Shown here: positions 24,970-33,439 of the stretch, piece after piece
Numbering within the stretch: position 1 is the stretch's first letter
How the letters are laid out: the number at the start of each line of letters is the position of its first letter
Source: RYN-230 sp963768945
GTDB lineage: Bacteria; Actinomycetota; Actinomycetes; Streptosporangiales; Streptosporangiaceae
Assembly: GCA_963768945.1 (NCBI GenBank)
Contig: CAVYJW010000001.1
Coordinates: 186,001 to 250,000 of the forward strand
Reading direction: 5' to 3'
DNA: 64,000 nt
Made by a program: the position numbers and the translations under genes
The notes under the pieces: generated by a model
Seen by the model: only the letters and a program-made list of their open reading frames with translations
The model's database searches: none
What the model was told of the DNA's origin: nothing

Positions 24970-26168
24970 GTGAGTGACATCCTCAGCCAGGGCGGCGACC
25001 GCGAACCCGGACGCTGGCGGCGCTGGATCCTGTCGATCGCGGTACTGGCGCTGGTGACAGTGCTGATCGTCGAGTACCTTCCGCGCCACCGGCACGACGT
25101 GGGACGGTCGCGCTCCGCGCCTGCCAGCCCCAGTTCCGTGCCGCTGGTGCCTCTCGGCCTGGGCCCGCGCGGACCCAGCGGAGTCAGCGGGCTGGCCATG
25201 TCACGCGACCGCAGTCCCCGGCTGCCCGTCACCGGACCGAGGCCCGCATGGCTGTGGCCGGCAACGGGGCGCGAGAAGCCGATCGGCGGGCTGCCCCCGT
25301 GACCCGGCCGGCTACCAGTTCACCCGGGCCGGCGACGGCTGCGCAGTTCAGCCTGATTGGGCCGGCCGCCTGCGCTGCGGCACGTGCGCCGGACCGCGCG
25401 TGCCCGTCTACTTCGTCGCCGATGACGCGCAGTCGGTGACCCGGGTCGGGACAGCGGATGAGGTCGCACCCGGTGCCTCGGCACGGGCCCTGTGGCTCAC
25501 GAGCTACCCGCCTGGCAGCAACATGAGCACCACCGCCGGCACAGCGCAGGAGGTCAGCATCTCCGGCGCCCCGGCCACGCGCCCGCTCAGGCTCCCTGCC
25601 GGGTACCTCGTCTACCAGGCGACAGGCCGCGGCCTGCTACTGGCGCCGATGACTCAGCCGGGGACGGGCGCCTACCTGCTGTGGAATCCCGCCGCTGACG
25701 GGGCCAGCCACTCTTTTGGCCGGGTCCTCGCGGCAACCGACCGCCAGGTCGCCTGGGGGGCGAGGTGTGACCCCCTCTGCCGCGTGCGGGTGCTGGATCT
25801 GGCTACCGGCCAGCACACCGCCATCGTCCTGCCGGAAGGGAGTTCGGCCGTCAACGGTGCGTTCAGCCCCGACGGGAAGTTTCTCGCCCTGCAGGTGAGC
25901 TACGCCAGCGTCGGCGACGATGGAGCACTGGCCATGCAGCTCGAGGTCGCGGCGATGGGCAGCAGCCGCCCGGTGGTCGTACCGGGGAATCCAGGTCAGC
26001 AGCGACGCCCTGGTTAGCTTCGGGTGGCCCGCGCTCGGCGACAACCTGCTGGCCGAGCTCAGCTTCATCACCAAAGTCCAGGTGACGTCCTGGCATCCCG
26101 GTGCGCGCCACCTCGCGGTCGCGGTCATCAACCTGGGGCCGCGGTCCGGCTCCCTGATCCTCCGCTAG
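24970..26168 (+). pseudogene. Membrane-anchored TolB/WD40-like propeller protein, two frameshifts
   Basis: Three frames in succession encode one recognisable protein. Frame 1 from GTG 24970 (VSDILSQGGDREPGRW) gives a transmembrane helix (WILSIAVLALVTVLIVEYL) and ends at a TGA created by an extra base near 25300. Frame 2 continues GYQFTRAGDGCAVQPD and VPVYFVADDAQSVTRVGTADEV, then the propeller repeats LWNPAADGASHSFGRVLAA and SSAVNGAFSPDGKFLALQVS, to about 25995. Frame 0 finishes with SSDALVSFGWPALGDNLLAELSF. A fourth feature, CGTCAGPRVP, suggests a conserved disulphide. The intact family in actinobacteria is an exported beta-propeller of unknown function. Either the gene is decaying or the assembly has indels. 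Confidence 0.7.
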
Positions 26169-26216
26169 CTGCACGACTGAGTGATCCACAACGCTGGGCC
26201 CGGCCGGTGGCGGTCG

Positions 26217-26891
26217 TCATTCCAGGTTCCGGGTGAGGTGACCGGCCAGCTCGGTGGGATGGGACAGCGCCGCCAGGTGGCCGCCGGGGACCACATCCAC
26301 GTCGAGGCCGAGCCGGTCCTTGGCCACGCGGCGCTGGAACTCCAGCGGGAAGAACCTGTCGTCTCGTCCGGCGATCGCCCGGGTGGGAACGGCGGGCCAC
26401 TGGCCGATGTCGCAGGGCTGGCTGAACGCGATGCCTGCCTCGGGGCGGCCGGACGCCTCTCCCGAGGCCAGGACTTCGGCGGGCAGGTCATGCAGGAAAT
26501 AGGTGTCGAGATCGAACTCGGCTGGGTACCCGCCGTCCCGGGCCGCGGCGACGCGGGCCTCTTCCGACCCGGTATTGCCCCACCACGCCCCGGGTGTCTC
26601 ACCAGGCCGCGGGATCATGGCGTTGACCAGGACCAGCAGGCTCACAGGCGCGCGGGTGCACACCATCGGCGCGGTGAAGGCGCCCATCGACTGGGCCACC
26701 AGCACGACGTCCGGGCGGCCCCCGATCGCCGCGATGACCAGCCTGGTGTACTCAGGCAGCCCCGCAGACTCGTCGTCACCCGGCAGTTCGACGGCGATCG
26801 CCCGGTGGCCGCGGGCCTCCAGCAGCGGCACGACCCGGTACCAGTACGACGCGGTGCCCCCGGCCCCGGGGATCAGCACGAACGTGCCCAC
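26217..26891 (-). CDS. Alpha/beta-fold hydrolase
   Basis: The 224-residue protein starts at GTG 26891 behind GAAGGAG. It has the oxyanion segment FVLIPGAGGTASYW, nucleophile Ser in VLVAQSMGAFTAP, an acidic residue in AIAGRDDRFFPLEFQ and His in VPGGHLAALSHP. This is a short, lid-poor hydrolase of the esterase type seen in many actinobacteria. Substrate unknown. Both neighbours are on other transcripts: a broken propeller gene ends 49 bp downstream and the flavoprotein gene is 84 bp upstream on the same strand. Confidence 0.85.
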   Translation of the reverse strand: MGTFVLIPGAGGTASYWYRVVPLLEARGHRAIAVELPGDDESAGLPEYTRLVIAAIGGRPDVVLVAQSMGAFTAPMVCTRAPVSLLVLVNAMIPRPGETPGAWWGNTGSEEARVAAARDGGYPAEFDLDTYFLHDLPAEVLASGEASGRPEAGIAFSQPCDIGQWPAVPTRAIAGRDDRFFPLEFQRRVAKDRLGLDVDVVPGGHLAALSHPTELAGHLTRNLE

Positions 26892-26975
26892 CAGTAGCTC
26901 CTTCGTCCTCGATGTCAGAAGGCATGACGATCGGCGGAGCCCGGAATCACCGGCCGCAGTCGCGCTAGCCCCGCG

Positions 26976-28172
26976 CTAGCCCGCGATGAAGCGACCGGGC
27001 CGGAACGGCGCGAGCTCCGCCGCAGCCGCGCCACCCAGCAGTTCGCCGGTGACCAGCCCGGCCAGATGCGCGCCGAGGGTCACGCCGCTGTGGGTCACCG
27101 CCACGTACACGCCCTCCACACCCGGCAGCCAGCCCACGATGGACTGGCCGTCCGCGGGCATCGGGCGCACGCACACCCGGCAGCCGGTCACGGTGGCGTC
27201 GTCGAGCCCATGGACCACCCGGCGGGCGCGGTCCAGCAGCTCACCGGCCCAGCGCCGCAGCTCCGCGCCGGGCGTGTGCAGGTCCACGGCCGCGTCGGGC
27301 GCCTCCATGTGCACCAGCCCGCCAGCGTGGGGCCGTAGGTACACCTCCGGGGCATGCACCATCCGGTTCAGGCCGGGGCCAGTCACCGGGCCGGCCTGCA
27401 CCACCAGCCCGGGTGCGGTGGCGCCCGCCTCCGCCCAGGGGAGCAGCGGGATCGGGCAGGCCGCGCCGGCCAGCGCCGCCAGCCGGGGAACCTGCGTGCC
27501 CGCGCAGCACACCACCACGTCCGCCTGAATCACCTGGCCCGCCGCGGTCCGCACTCCCAGGGCGGCCTCGCCGCCGGAACCACCGCCGGAACCACCGGCG
27601 GCCTCCGGCCCGGCCTCGAAGCCGGTCACCCGGCCGCGCTCGCCGGTCAGCACCGTGGCCCCGTGGCCCACGGCACGTGCCAGCAGGTCGCTGACCATCG
27701 CCTCCGTGAGCAGATACCCCTCGCCGGGAAACCAGGCGACCTCGGGCGCCGGGCGGGGCAGTCGCAGGGACGGCTCCAGCTCCGCCGCTTCCGCCGCGCT
27801 GATCAGGCGGGCCGGGTACCCCCATTCGGTGAGCCTGCTCACCCGCGCGGCCAGCTCCGCACGCCCGGGCTCGCCCGCCGCCCACTCAAAGTTCCCCGCG
27901 GGCCGGTACCAGGCGACGTCACCCAGGCTCCCGGCCAGCTGTTCCCAGGCGCGTATCCCCGCGTGGTTCAGGTCGTGGTACGCGCGGGGCGCCTTGTCGT
28001 TGGAGTTGAGCCAGGCGAAGCTGGACCGGGTCGCGGCCTGGCCGGGCTGGTCCTGGTCCAGGAGCGTCACCCCGGCTCCCGTCTCGGCCAGCCGCGCGGC
28101 CAGGCAGACGCCGAGCACCCCGGCCCCGGCGACCACGCACCTGCGCTGCCTCCCTGCACCCGCACCGGGCAT
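26976..28172 (-). CDS. FAD-dependent D-amino-acid/glycine oxidase-like (DAO) oxidoreductase
   Basis: The N-terminus carries the dinucleotide motif VVAGAGVLGVCLAARLAETGAGVTLLDQD, followed by SSFAWLNSNDKAPRAY, typical of the DAO family. The C-terminus has VRPMPADGQSIVGWLPGVEGVYVAVTHSGVTLGAHLAG, the second FAD-binding segment. These enzymes oxidise secondary or primary amines with FAD. A Gly/Ser-rich insert (GGSGGGSGGEAA) near residue 195 looks like a local repeat expansion in a surface loop. 398 residues is normal length. Confidence 0.87.
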   Translation of the reverse strand: MPGAGAGRQRRCVVAGAGVLGVCLAARLAETGAGVTLLDQDQPGQAATRSSFAWLNSNDKAPRAYHDLNHAGIRAWEQLAGSLGDVAWYRPAGNFEWAAGEPGRAELAARVSRLTEWGYPARLISAAEAAELEPSLRLPRPAPEVAWFPGEGYLLTEAMVSDLLARAVGHGATVLTGERGRVTGFEAGPEAAGGSGGGSGGEAALGVRTAAGQVIQADVVVCCAGTQVPRLAALAGAACPIPLLPWAEAGATAPGLVVQAGPVTGPGLNRMVHAPEVYLRPHAGGLVHMEAPDAAVDLHTPGAELRRWAGELLDRARRVVHGLDDATVTGCRVCVRPMPADGQSIVGWLPGVEGVYVAVTHSGVTLGAHLAGLVTGELLGGAAAAELAPFRPGRFIAG

Positions 28173-28198
28173 CCGTCACCCCTTCGCCTGGCTTTCAC

Positions 28199-28241
28199 GG
28201 CTCATGCACGGAACCTCCATGGCTCATGCACGGAACCTCCA
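28199..28241. repeat. 21-bp direct repeat, two copies
   Basis: The sequence ggctcatgcacggaacctcc plus one A occurs at 28199-28219 and again at 28221-28241, one base apart. It lies between the flavoprotein gene start and the reductase gene. A second small array (gagggcgat units, about 28293-28312) follows. Either could be slippage products; a regulator site is possible but unsupported. Confidence 0.5.
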
Positions 28242-28399
28242 CGGCATCATGAGCAGGATGATCCAGACAACAGCGGCCTGCGGATCAGCGCATGAGGGCG
28301 ATGAGGGCGATGAGTTCCAGACGGGTGTGCCGTCTACCGGGGCAGGCCCTCGACCGGGCCAGGCCCGCGGCCAGACGCGGATGACCGGAGGAGACGACG

Positions 28400-29020
28400 A
28401 TGCGACTGACTCTGCACACCTTCCTGACCCTCGACGGCGTGATGCAGGCGCCGGGCGGCCCGGACGAGGACCCCGACGGCCGCTTCGAGCACGGCGGCTG
28501 GTCGTTCCCGTACGGCGACCAGGACTTCGGCGCGGCCATGAGCGGCTGGTTCGACCAGGCCGACGCGTTCCTGCTGGGCCGCAAGACGTACCAGATCTTC
28601 GTGGGCCACTGGCCGCACGTCACCGACCCCGGTGACCCCATCGCGGCGAAGCTCAACACGCTGCCGAAGTACGTGGCCTCCACGACCCTCGACGCCGTCG
28701 GATGGCACAACTCCTCTCTCCTCGGCGGGGATGTGGCCGCTGAGGTGGCCAAGCTCAAGGAACGGCCCGGCCGGGAACTGCAGGTGCACGGCAGCGGCCA
28801 GCTGGCCCAGACGCTTATCGACCACGACCTCGTGGACGAATACCGCCTGCTGTATTTCCCCGTGCATCTGGGCTCGGGGAAAAAGCTGTTCCGTGACGGT
28901 GCCCGGCCAGCCGCCCTACGGCTCCTCAGCGCCACGACCAGCAGCACCGGCGTAATCATCGCGACCTACCAGCCCGACGGCCCGGCCCGCTACGGCTCCT
29001 ACGCCCTGGACCAGGAGTGA
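28400..29020 (+). CDS. Dihydrofolate reductase family protein (RibD C-terminal-like)
   Basis: The protein begins LTLHTFLTLDGVMQAPGG, has DAFLLGRKTYQIFVGHWP, then KYVASTTLDAVGWHNSSLLGGDVAAEVAKLKERPG, LQVHGSGQLAQTLIDHDLVDEYRLL and a C-terminal strand. This is the pattern of the RibD_C/DHFR-like family of NADPH-binding reductases common in actinobacteria. GGAGGAG lies seven bases before the ATG. Its substrate is not known; it is probably not a true folate enzyme. Confidence 0.87.
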   Translation: MRLTLHTFLTLDGVMQAPGGPDEDPDGRFEHGGWSFPYGDQDFGAAMSGWFDQADAFLLGRKTYQIFVGHWPHVTDPGDPIAAKLNTLPKYVASTTLDAVGWHNSSLLGGDVAAEVAKLKERPGRELQVHGSGQLAQTLIDHDLVDEYRLLYFPVHLGSGKKLFRDGARPAALRLLSATTSSTGVIIATYQPDGPARYGSYALDQE

Positions 29021-29023
29021 TGC

Positions 29024-29380
29024 TTAACCAGGCTGCCCGGCCACGCCCAGGCGGTAGAACCCGGCCAGCGCCTGGCGGGCCGCCTCGTCGTCGGCGGCGA
29101 CCGAGGCGTCCCACCGGACCTCACCTGCGCCGGCGGTCACGGTGAAGTCGAAGAAACCGCAGCAGGCTTTCTCCCGGCGGGCCAGGTCGCGGACCCAGTC
29201 CTCGACTCCGGGATCAGCGTGGAACCGGAACGTGATGCCTGCGCCGGTGCGGCTGCGCCCGGCCAGGTGCCGGCGGAACAAGCGCCGGTACTCGGCCATC
29301 CGCTCCGCGAACGCGCCTGGGATGCTGCTCAGGGTGCACGCCACGGGCGGCGCAGGCGAAGGGCCGGTGGGCACATCCAT
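29024..29380 (-). CDS. Small conserved protein with a Cys-Cys motif, function unknown
   Basis: The 118-residue protein reads MDVPTGPSPAPPVACTLSSIP, then FRRHLAGRSRTGAGITFRF and DWVRDLARREKACCGFFDFTV. A lone N-terminal Cys and the KACCGFF pair recur in a family of small actinobacterial proteins, sometimes near metal-responsive genes; the three Cys could bind a metal. AGGGAG lies six bases ahead of ATG 29380. It converges on the reductase gene with a 3-bp gap. The frame is open upstream to 29827, where it crosses gene debris. Confidence 0.6.
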   Translation of the reverse strand: MDVPTGPSPAPPVACTLSSIPGAFAERMAEYRRLFRRHLAGRSRTGAGITFRFHADPGVEDWVRDLARREKACCGFFDFTVTAGAGEVRWDASVAADDEAARQALAGFYRLGVAGQPG

Positions 29381-29495
29381 GGCAGGCTCCCTGGTGGGGT
29401 GACGGCGCGCTCGCGGCGGCTGGCCGTCACGACCGTAAAGTCTAGAGCCGGGTCCACGCCCCGCGCACGGCTGATCTCGTCGCCGCGGCCAGGCT

Positions 29496-29711
29496 CTAGG
29501 CGACCGGGGTTCCGGTGAGCAGGGTCCGCACGGCGGCCACTCCGGCCACGGCGTCATCCAGGCCCGGTGCCTCCGGGATGAGGTTGAACTCGGTGCAGGC
29601 TGCCGCCACGTAAGGGGCGAGGAACGCGGCCACGCCGTCTGCGGTGCCGTAGGGGCAGTACCGCTCGAAACGCTCGAACGGCAGCCCGTAGAAGCCCTCC
29701 ACGAGCCCGAG
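29496..29711 (-). pseudogene. C-terminal remnant of an LLM-class oxidoreductase
   Basis: About 70 residues ending TLLTGTPVA match the end of luciferase-like oxidoreductases: GFYGLPFERFERYCPYGTAD, then VAAFLAPYVAAACTEFNLIP. The first three quarters of the gene are missing. Immediately upstream, in another frame (from about 29764), MPTIRYTSTSAGRIAYSTSG looks like the start of an alpha/beta hydrolase. This suggests that two unrelated gene ends were joined by deletion. The remnant sits at the edge of the catabolic cluster, whose first promoter is at 29856-29886. Confidence 0.55.
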
Positions 29712-29855
29712 GTCGAGTAGGCGATACGGCCTGCGGAGGTGCTGGTGTACCTGATCGTCGGCATCACCCGACCAGGCTGGCAGCCCGGCCGGGCCGGGTA
29801 AACGGCAGGCACGCTGGCCGCGATCATGACGCAGCCTTCCGCGGCGCTGCCAAGC

Positions 29856-29886
29856 TTTCATTCTGCCGCTAAACTGCATACAGTTT
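29856..29886 (+). promoter_or_regulatory. Operator O1 with promoter of the hydratase-aldolase operon
   Basis: The perfect palindrome AAACTGCATACAGTTT spans 29871-29886. Its right half contains TACAGT (29879-29884), which fits a -10 hexamer; 17 bp upstream is a weak -35, TTTCAT (29856-29861). Transcription would begin near 29891, just before ATG 29894 and upstream of the GTG at 29924. It is the same palindrome as at 38215, 41498 and 42560, and is taken as the site for the cluster's GntR regulator. Confidence 0.7.
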
Positions 29887-29923
29887 GTCTGGGATGGATC
29901 GCTCACCGGGAGGGTCAACGGCT

Positions 29924-30727
29924 GTGAATCAGCAGGAGCATGCGGAGATCGCCGAGCTGTTGCTGGAGGTGTACGCGAACGGCGACCCGGTCGAGCCGCT
30001 GACCACGAAGTTCCCGGGGCTAACCGTCGAGGACGCCTACGAGATCCAGTTGCTCCAGGTCGGCCGCTGGCTGGCCGGGGGAGCGCGGGTCAAGGGGCAC
30101 AAGGTCGGCCTGACCTCAGCTGCGATGCAGCGCCAGCTGGGCGTGGATCAGCCCGACTACGGCCATCTGCTGGACCGCATATTCTGGCTGGAGTACGAGC
30201 CGATTCCCATCTCGCGCTTCCTGCAGCCCAGGGTCGAGCCCGAGATGGCGTTCGTGCTGGCCCGGCCGCTGCGCGGGCCCGGCGTGACCGTGGCCGAGGC
30301 GATCGCCGCGGTGGATTTCGTGCTGCCGGCGCTGGAGCTGATCGACTCGCGGATCCGGGACTGGAAGATCGGGCTGGCCGACACCATCGCGGACAACGCC
30401 TCGTCCGGTGGGGTGGTGCTGGGCAGCAGCCCGGTCCCGCTGGGAGCGGTGGACCTGCGACTGGCCGGCTGCACACTGCACAAGAATGGCGAGCTGGCCG
30501 GGACCGGCGCGGGCGGCGCGGTGCTCGGGTCGCCGCTCACGTCCCTGGTCTGGCTGGCGAACACGGTCGGGGCCCGGGGCGTGGTGCTGGAGGCCGGGCA
30601 CGTGATCTTGCCCGGCTCGGTGACCGCCGCGGTTCCGGTCGGCGCGGGCGACACCGTGACCGCGACGTTCGCGGGCCTGGGCAGCGTGACCGCCCGGTTC
30701 GGTGCTGGCGAGGGGACGGAGCGGTGA
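29924..30727 (+). CDS. 2-keto-4-pentenoate hydratase (MhpD/BphH/XylJ-like)
   Basis: This enzyme adds water to 2-hydroxypenta-2,4-dienoate, giving 4-hydroxy-2-oxovalerate, in meta-cleavage pathways. The sequence has HKVGLTSAAMQRQLGVDQPDYGHL, the metal-ligand segment VEPEMAFVLARPL, LELIDSRIRDWKI and ADNASSGGVVLG, all standard for the FAA-fold hydratase/decarboxylase family. GTG 29924 follows GGGAGGG; ATG 29894 is an in-frame alternative close to the predicted transcript start. Its stop overlaps the next gene. Together with the three genes after it, it forms the lower pathway operon. Confidence 0.9.
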   Translation: MNQQEHAEIAELLLEVYANGDPVEPLTTKFPGLTVEDAYEIQLLQVGRWLAGGARVKGHKVGLTSAAMQRQLGVDQPDYGHLLDRIFWLEYEPIPISRFLQPRVEPEMAFVLARPLRGPGVTVAEAIAAVDFVLPALELIDSRIRDWKIGLADTIADNASSGGVVLGSSPVPLGAVDLRLAGCTLHKNGELAGTGAGGAVLGSPLTSLVWLANTVGARGVVLEAGHVILPGSVTAAVPVGAGDTVTATFAGLGSVTARFGAGEGTER

Positions 30728-31635
30728 TGGCCCGGATGACGGCGGCGATCGTGGGGCCGGGCAACATCGGCACGGACCTGCTGGCCAAGCTGCGGCGCAG
30801 CGAGCAGGTCGAGGTGCGGTACGTGGTCGGGGTGGACCCGGAGTCGGACGGGCTGGAGCGGGCGCGCGGGATGGGGGTGGAGGTGTCGGCCGGCGGCGTG
30901 GACTGGCTGCTAGACCGGCCTCAGCTGCCGGATCTGGTGTTCGAGGCGACCTCGGCGCGGGCGCACCTGGCCAACGCGCCGCGGTACGCGGAGGCGGGTC
31001 TCCAGGTGGTGGACCTGACCCCGGCCGCCGTCGGCCCGATGGTGTGCCCGCCGGTCAACCTGGGCGGGCACCTGGACGCGCCGAACGTGAACATGATCAC
31101 CTGCGGCGGCCAGGCCACCATCCCGGTGGTCCGGGCGGTGTCGGCGGTCACGCCAGTGCCCTACGCGGAGATCGTGGCGTCGATCGCGTCGCGGTCGGCC
31201 GGCCCCGGAACCCGGGCCAACATCGACGAGTTCACGGTCACCACGGCGCGGGCGATCGAGTCGGTCGGTGGCGCGGGAGCCGGCAAGGCGGTCATCATCC
31301 TGAACCCCGCTGACCCGCCGATGATCATGCGGGACACGGTGTTCTGCGCGATCAGCCCGGATGCCGACCACGACGCGATCACCGATTCGGTGCTGGCCAT
31401 GGTCGCCGAGGTGGCCCGGTACGTGCCGGGTTACACGCTGCGCGCCGACCCGCAGTTCGACCCGCCCGCGGAGGGCTGGGGCGGGTGGGCGCGGGTCGCG
31501 GTGTTCCTGGCGGTCCGCGGCAACGGCGACTACCTGCCGCCCTGGGCCGGGAACCTGGACATCATGACCGCCGCCGCGGCCCGGGTCGGCGACCTGCTCG
31601 CGGCCGCGCAGACCGGGGCGGAGGTCAGCGCATGA
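30727..31635 (+). CDS. Acetaldehyde dehydrogenase (acylating), BphJ/MhpF/DmpF-like
   Basis: It converts acetaldehyde, NAD+ and CoA to acetyl-CoA and channels acetaldehyde from the partner aldolase. Visible are the NAD motif AAIVGPGNIGTDLLAKL, the conserved LTPAAVGPMVCPPVNLG, and the catalytic Cys in NMITCGGQATIPVV, followed by YAEIVASIASRSAGPGTRANIDEFT. The ATG overlaps the stop of the hydratase gene (TGATG); the next gene overlaps by ATGA. Tight coupling fits the known heterotetramer with the aldolase. Confidence 0.95.
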   Translation: MARMTAAIVGPGNIGTDLLAKLRRSEQVEVRYVVGVDPESDGLERARGMGVEVSAGGVDWLLDRPQLPDLVFEATSARAHLANAPRYAEAGLQVVDLTPAAVGPMVCPPVNLGGHLDAPNVNMITCGGQATIPVVRAVSAVTPVPYAEIVASIASRSAGPGTRANIDEFTVTTARAIESVGGAGAGKAVIILNPADPPMIMRDTVFCAISPDADHDAITDSVLAMVAEVARYVPGYTLRADPQFDPPAEGWGGWARVAVFLAVRGNGDYLPPWAGNLDIMTAAAARVGDLLAAAQTGAEVSA

Positions 31636-32663
31636 GCCGCGATCTGCGGATCACCGACTCCACGCTGCGGGACGGCTCGCACGCGATGGCGCACCGCTTC
31701 ACCGAGGCCCAGGTCCGCCACGTGGTCGCGGCGCTGGACGCGGCCGGGGTGGAGGTCATCGAGGTCACCCACGGCGACGGGCTGGGCGGTTCGTCCTTCA
31801 ACTACGGATTCTCGGCCGTGGACGACATCCGGCTGGTCGCCGTCGCCGCCGACGAAGCCACGGCAGCCAAGATCGCGGTGCTGCTGCTGCCGGGCCTGGG
31901 TACGGTCGGGGACCTCAGGGCGGCCCGGGAGGCGGGCGCGTCGGTGGCCCGGATCGCCACCCACTGCACCGAGGCCGACGTGTCGGTACAGCACTTCGCG
32001 GCCGCCCGGGACCTGGGCATGGAAACCGTCGGGTTCCTCATGCTGGCCCACCGGCTCGATCCCGCGGGGCTGGCCGCGCAGGCCCGGATCATGGCCGACG
32101 CCGGCGCCGAATGCGTGTACGTGGTCAACTCGGCCGGGGCGATGGTGCTGGGCGACGCGCAGGAACGGGTCCGCGCCCTGATCACCGAGCTGGGCAAGGA
32201 CGCGCAGGTGGGATTTCACGGGCACCAGAACCTGTCGCTGGGGGTGGCCAACTCCGTGCTGGCCTACCAGGAGGGTGCGACCCAGATCGACGGGGCGCTG
32301 TGCGCGCTCGGCGCCGGGGCCGGCAACGCGCCGACCGAAGTGCTGGCGGCCACGTTCGACCGGCTGGGCATCGCGACCGGGATCGACGTGCAGGGCGTGC
32401 TGGCCGCCGCCGAGGACGTCGTCCGGCCGATCATCCCCCGGCTGCCCTCGATGGACCGGTCCTCGGTCGTGCAGGGCTACGCCGGCGTGTACTCCTCGTT
32501 CCTGCTGCACGCCCAGCGCGCCGCGCAGCGGTACGGCGTCCCCGCGCACGTGCTCCTGCAGCGGGCCGGTGAGGCCGGCTACGTCGGCGGCCAGGAGGAC
32601 ATGATCATCGACATCGCGCTGCAGGTGCAGCGGGAACGCGAGACGGCGGGAGCAGCAGGATGA
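31632..32663 (+). CDS. 4-hydroxy-2-oxovalerate aldolase (BphI/MhpE/DmpG-like)
   Basis: It splits 4-hydroxy-2-oxovalerate to pyruvate and acetaldehyde. The HMGL-like barrel starts RITDSTLRDGSHAMAHRFT, with the metal/substrate residues Arg, Asp in TLRDGSH and His in VGFHGHQNLSLGVANS. A C-terminal communication domain holds MDRSSVVQGYAGVYSSFLLHA, which contacts the dehydrogenase partner. The 343-residue length is typical. Start ATG 31632 overlaps the dehydrogenase stop, and its own stop overlaps the next start. Confidence 0.95.
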   Translation: MSRDLRITDSTLRDGSHAMAHRFTEAQVRHVVAALDAAGVEVIEVTHGDGLGGSSFNYGFSAVDDIRLVAVAADEATAAKIAVLLLPGLGTVGDLRAAREAGASVARIATHCTEADVSVQHFAAARDLGMETVGFLMLAHRLDPAGLAAQARIMADAGAECVYVVNSAGAMVLGDAQERVRALITELGKDAQVGFHGHQNLSLGVANSVLAYQEGATQIDGALCALGAGAGNAPTEVLAATFDRLGIATGIDVQGVLAAAEDVVRPIIPRLPSMDRSSVVQGYAGVYSSFLLHAQRAAQRYGVPAHVLLQRAGEAGYVGGQEDMIIDIALQVQRERETAGAAG

Positions 32664-33439
32664 TGGACTGGACGGTGGAAGCGGCGGCCACGGCACTGCT
32701 GGACGCCGAGGACACCCGGGCCGACCGGGAGCCGCTCACCGACGGCTGGCCCAGCCTGGACCTGGCCACCGGGTACGCGGTACAGGACGAGACGCTGCGC
32801 CGCCGCCTCGCCCGCGGCGAGCGGCTGGCCGGCCTCAAGCTGGGGCTGACCAGCCGGGCCAAGCAGCAGCGGATGGGCATCGCCGCGCCGCTTACCGCGT
32901 GGCTGACCGACGCCATGGTGCTGCCCGCCGGGGCGGCCGTGCCCCGGGACCGGCTGATCCACCCGCGGGCCGAGCCCGAGATCGTGTTCGTGATGCGGGA
33001 CCGGCTGGCCGGGCCCGGCGTCACCGCAGCCACGGCGCTGGCCGCGGTGGGCTCGGTGCACGGCGGCGTGGAGGTCATCGACAGTCGTTACCGCGACTTC
33101 CGGTTCACGCTGCCCGACGTGGTGGCCGACAACGCCTCGACGGGCTGTTTCGTGACCGGCCCGGTCGGGATGCCGCCCGTGGGCCTGGACCTGGCCCTGG
33201 AGGCCTGCCTGCTCGAGGTGGACGGCCAGGTGGTGGACTCGGCGGCGGGCGCGGCCGTGCAGGGTCATCCCGCCGAGGCGCTCGCTCTGGCCGCCAACGG
33301 ACTGGGCCGCCGGGGGCTGGCCATCGAGCCCGGCTGGATCGTGCTCACCGGCGGCATGACCGACGCCGTCCCGGTGCCACCCGGCACTTCAGTCGCCGTC
33401 CACTTCACGCACCTGGGCTCGGTTTACCTGCCGGGCTGA
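32660..33439 (+). CDS. 2-oxo-3-hexenedioate decarboxylase / hydratase paralogue (DmpH/XylI-like)
   Basis: This is a second FAA-fold hydratase/decarboxylase family member: GLKLGLTSRAKQQRMGI, AEPEIVFVMRDRL, VEVIDSRYRDFRF and ADNASTGCFVTGP parallel the first hydratase gene. In catechol pathways one paralogue decarboxylates 4-oxalocrotonate and the other hydrates the product; which role each plays here cannot be decided from sequence. ATGATG at 32660 overlaps the aldolase stop. It ends the operon; the following 650 bp have no clear gene. Confidence 0.85.
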   Translation: MMDWTVEAAATALLDAEDTRADREPLTDGWPSLDLATGYAVQDETLRRRLARGERLAGLKLGLTSRAKQQRMGIAAPLTAWLTDAMVLPAGAAVPRDRLIHPRAEPEIVFVMRDRLAGPGVTAATALAAVGSVHGGVEVIDSRYRDFRFTLPDVVADNASTGCFVTGPVGMPPVGLDLALEACLLEVDGQVVDSAAGAAVQGHPAEALALAANGLGRRGLAIEPGWIVLTGGMTDAVPVPPGTSVAVHFTHLGSVYLPG

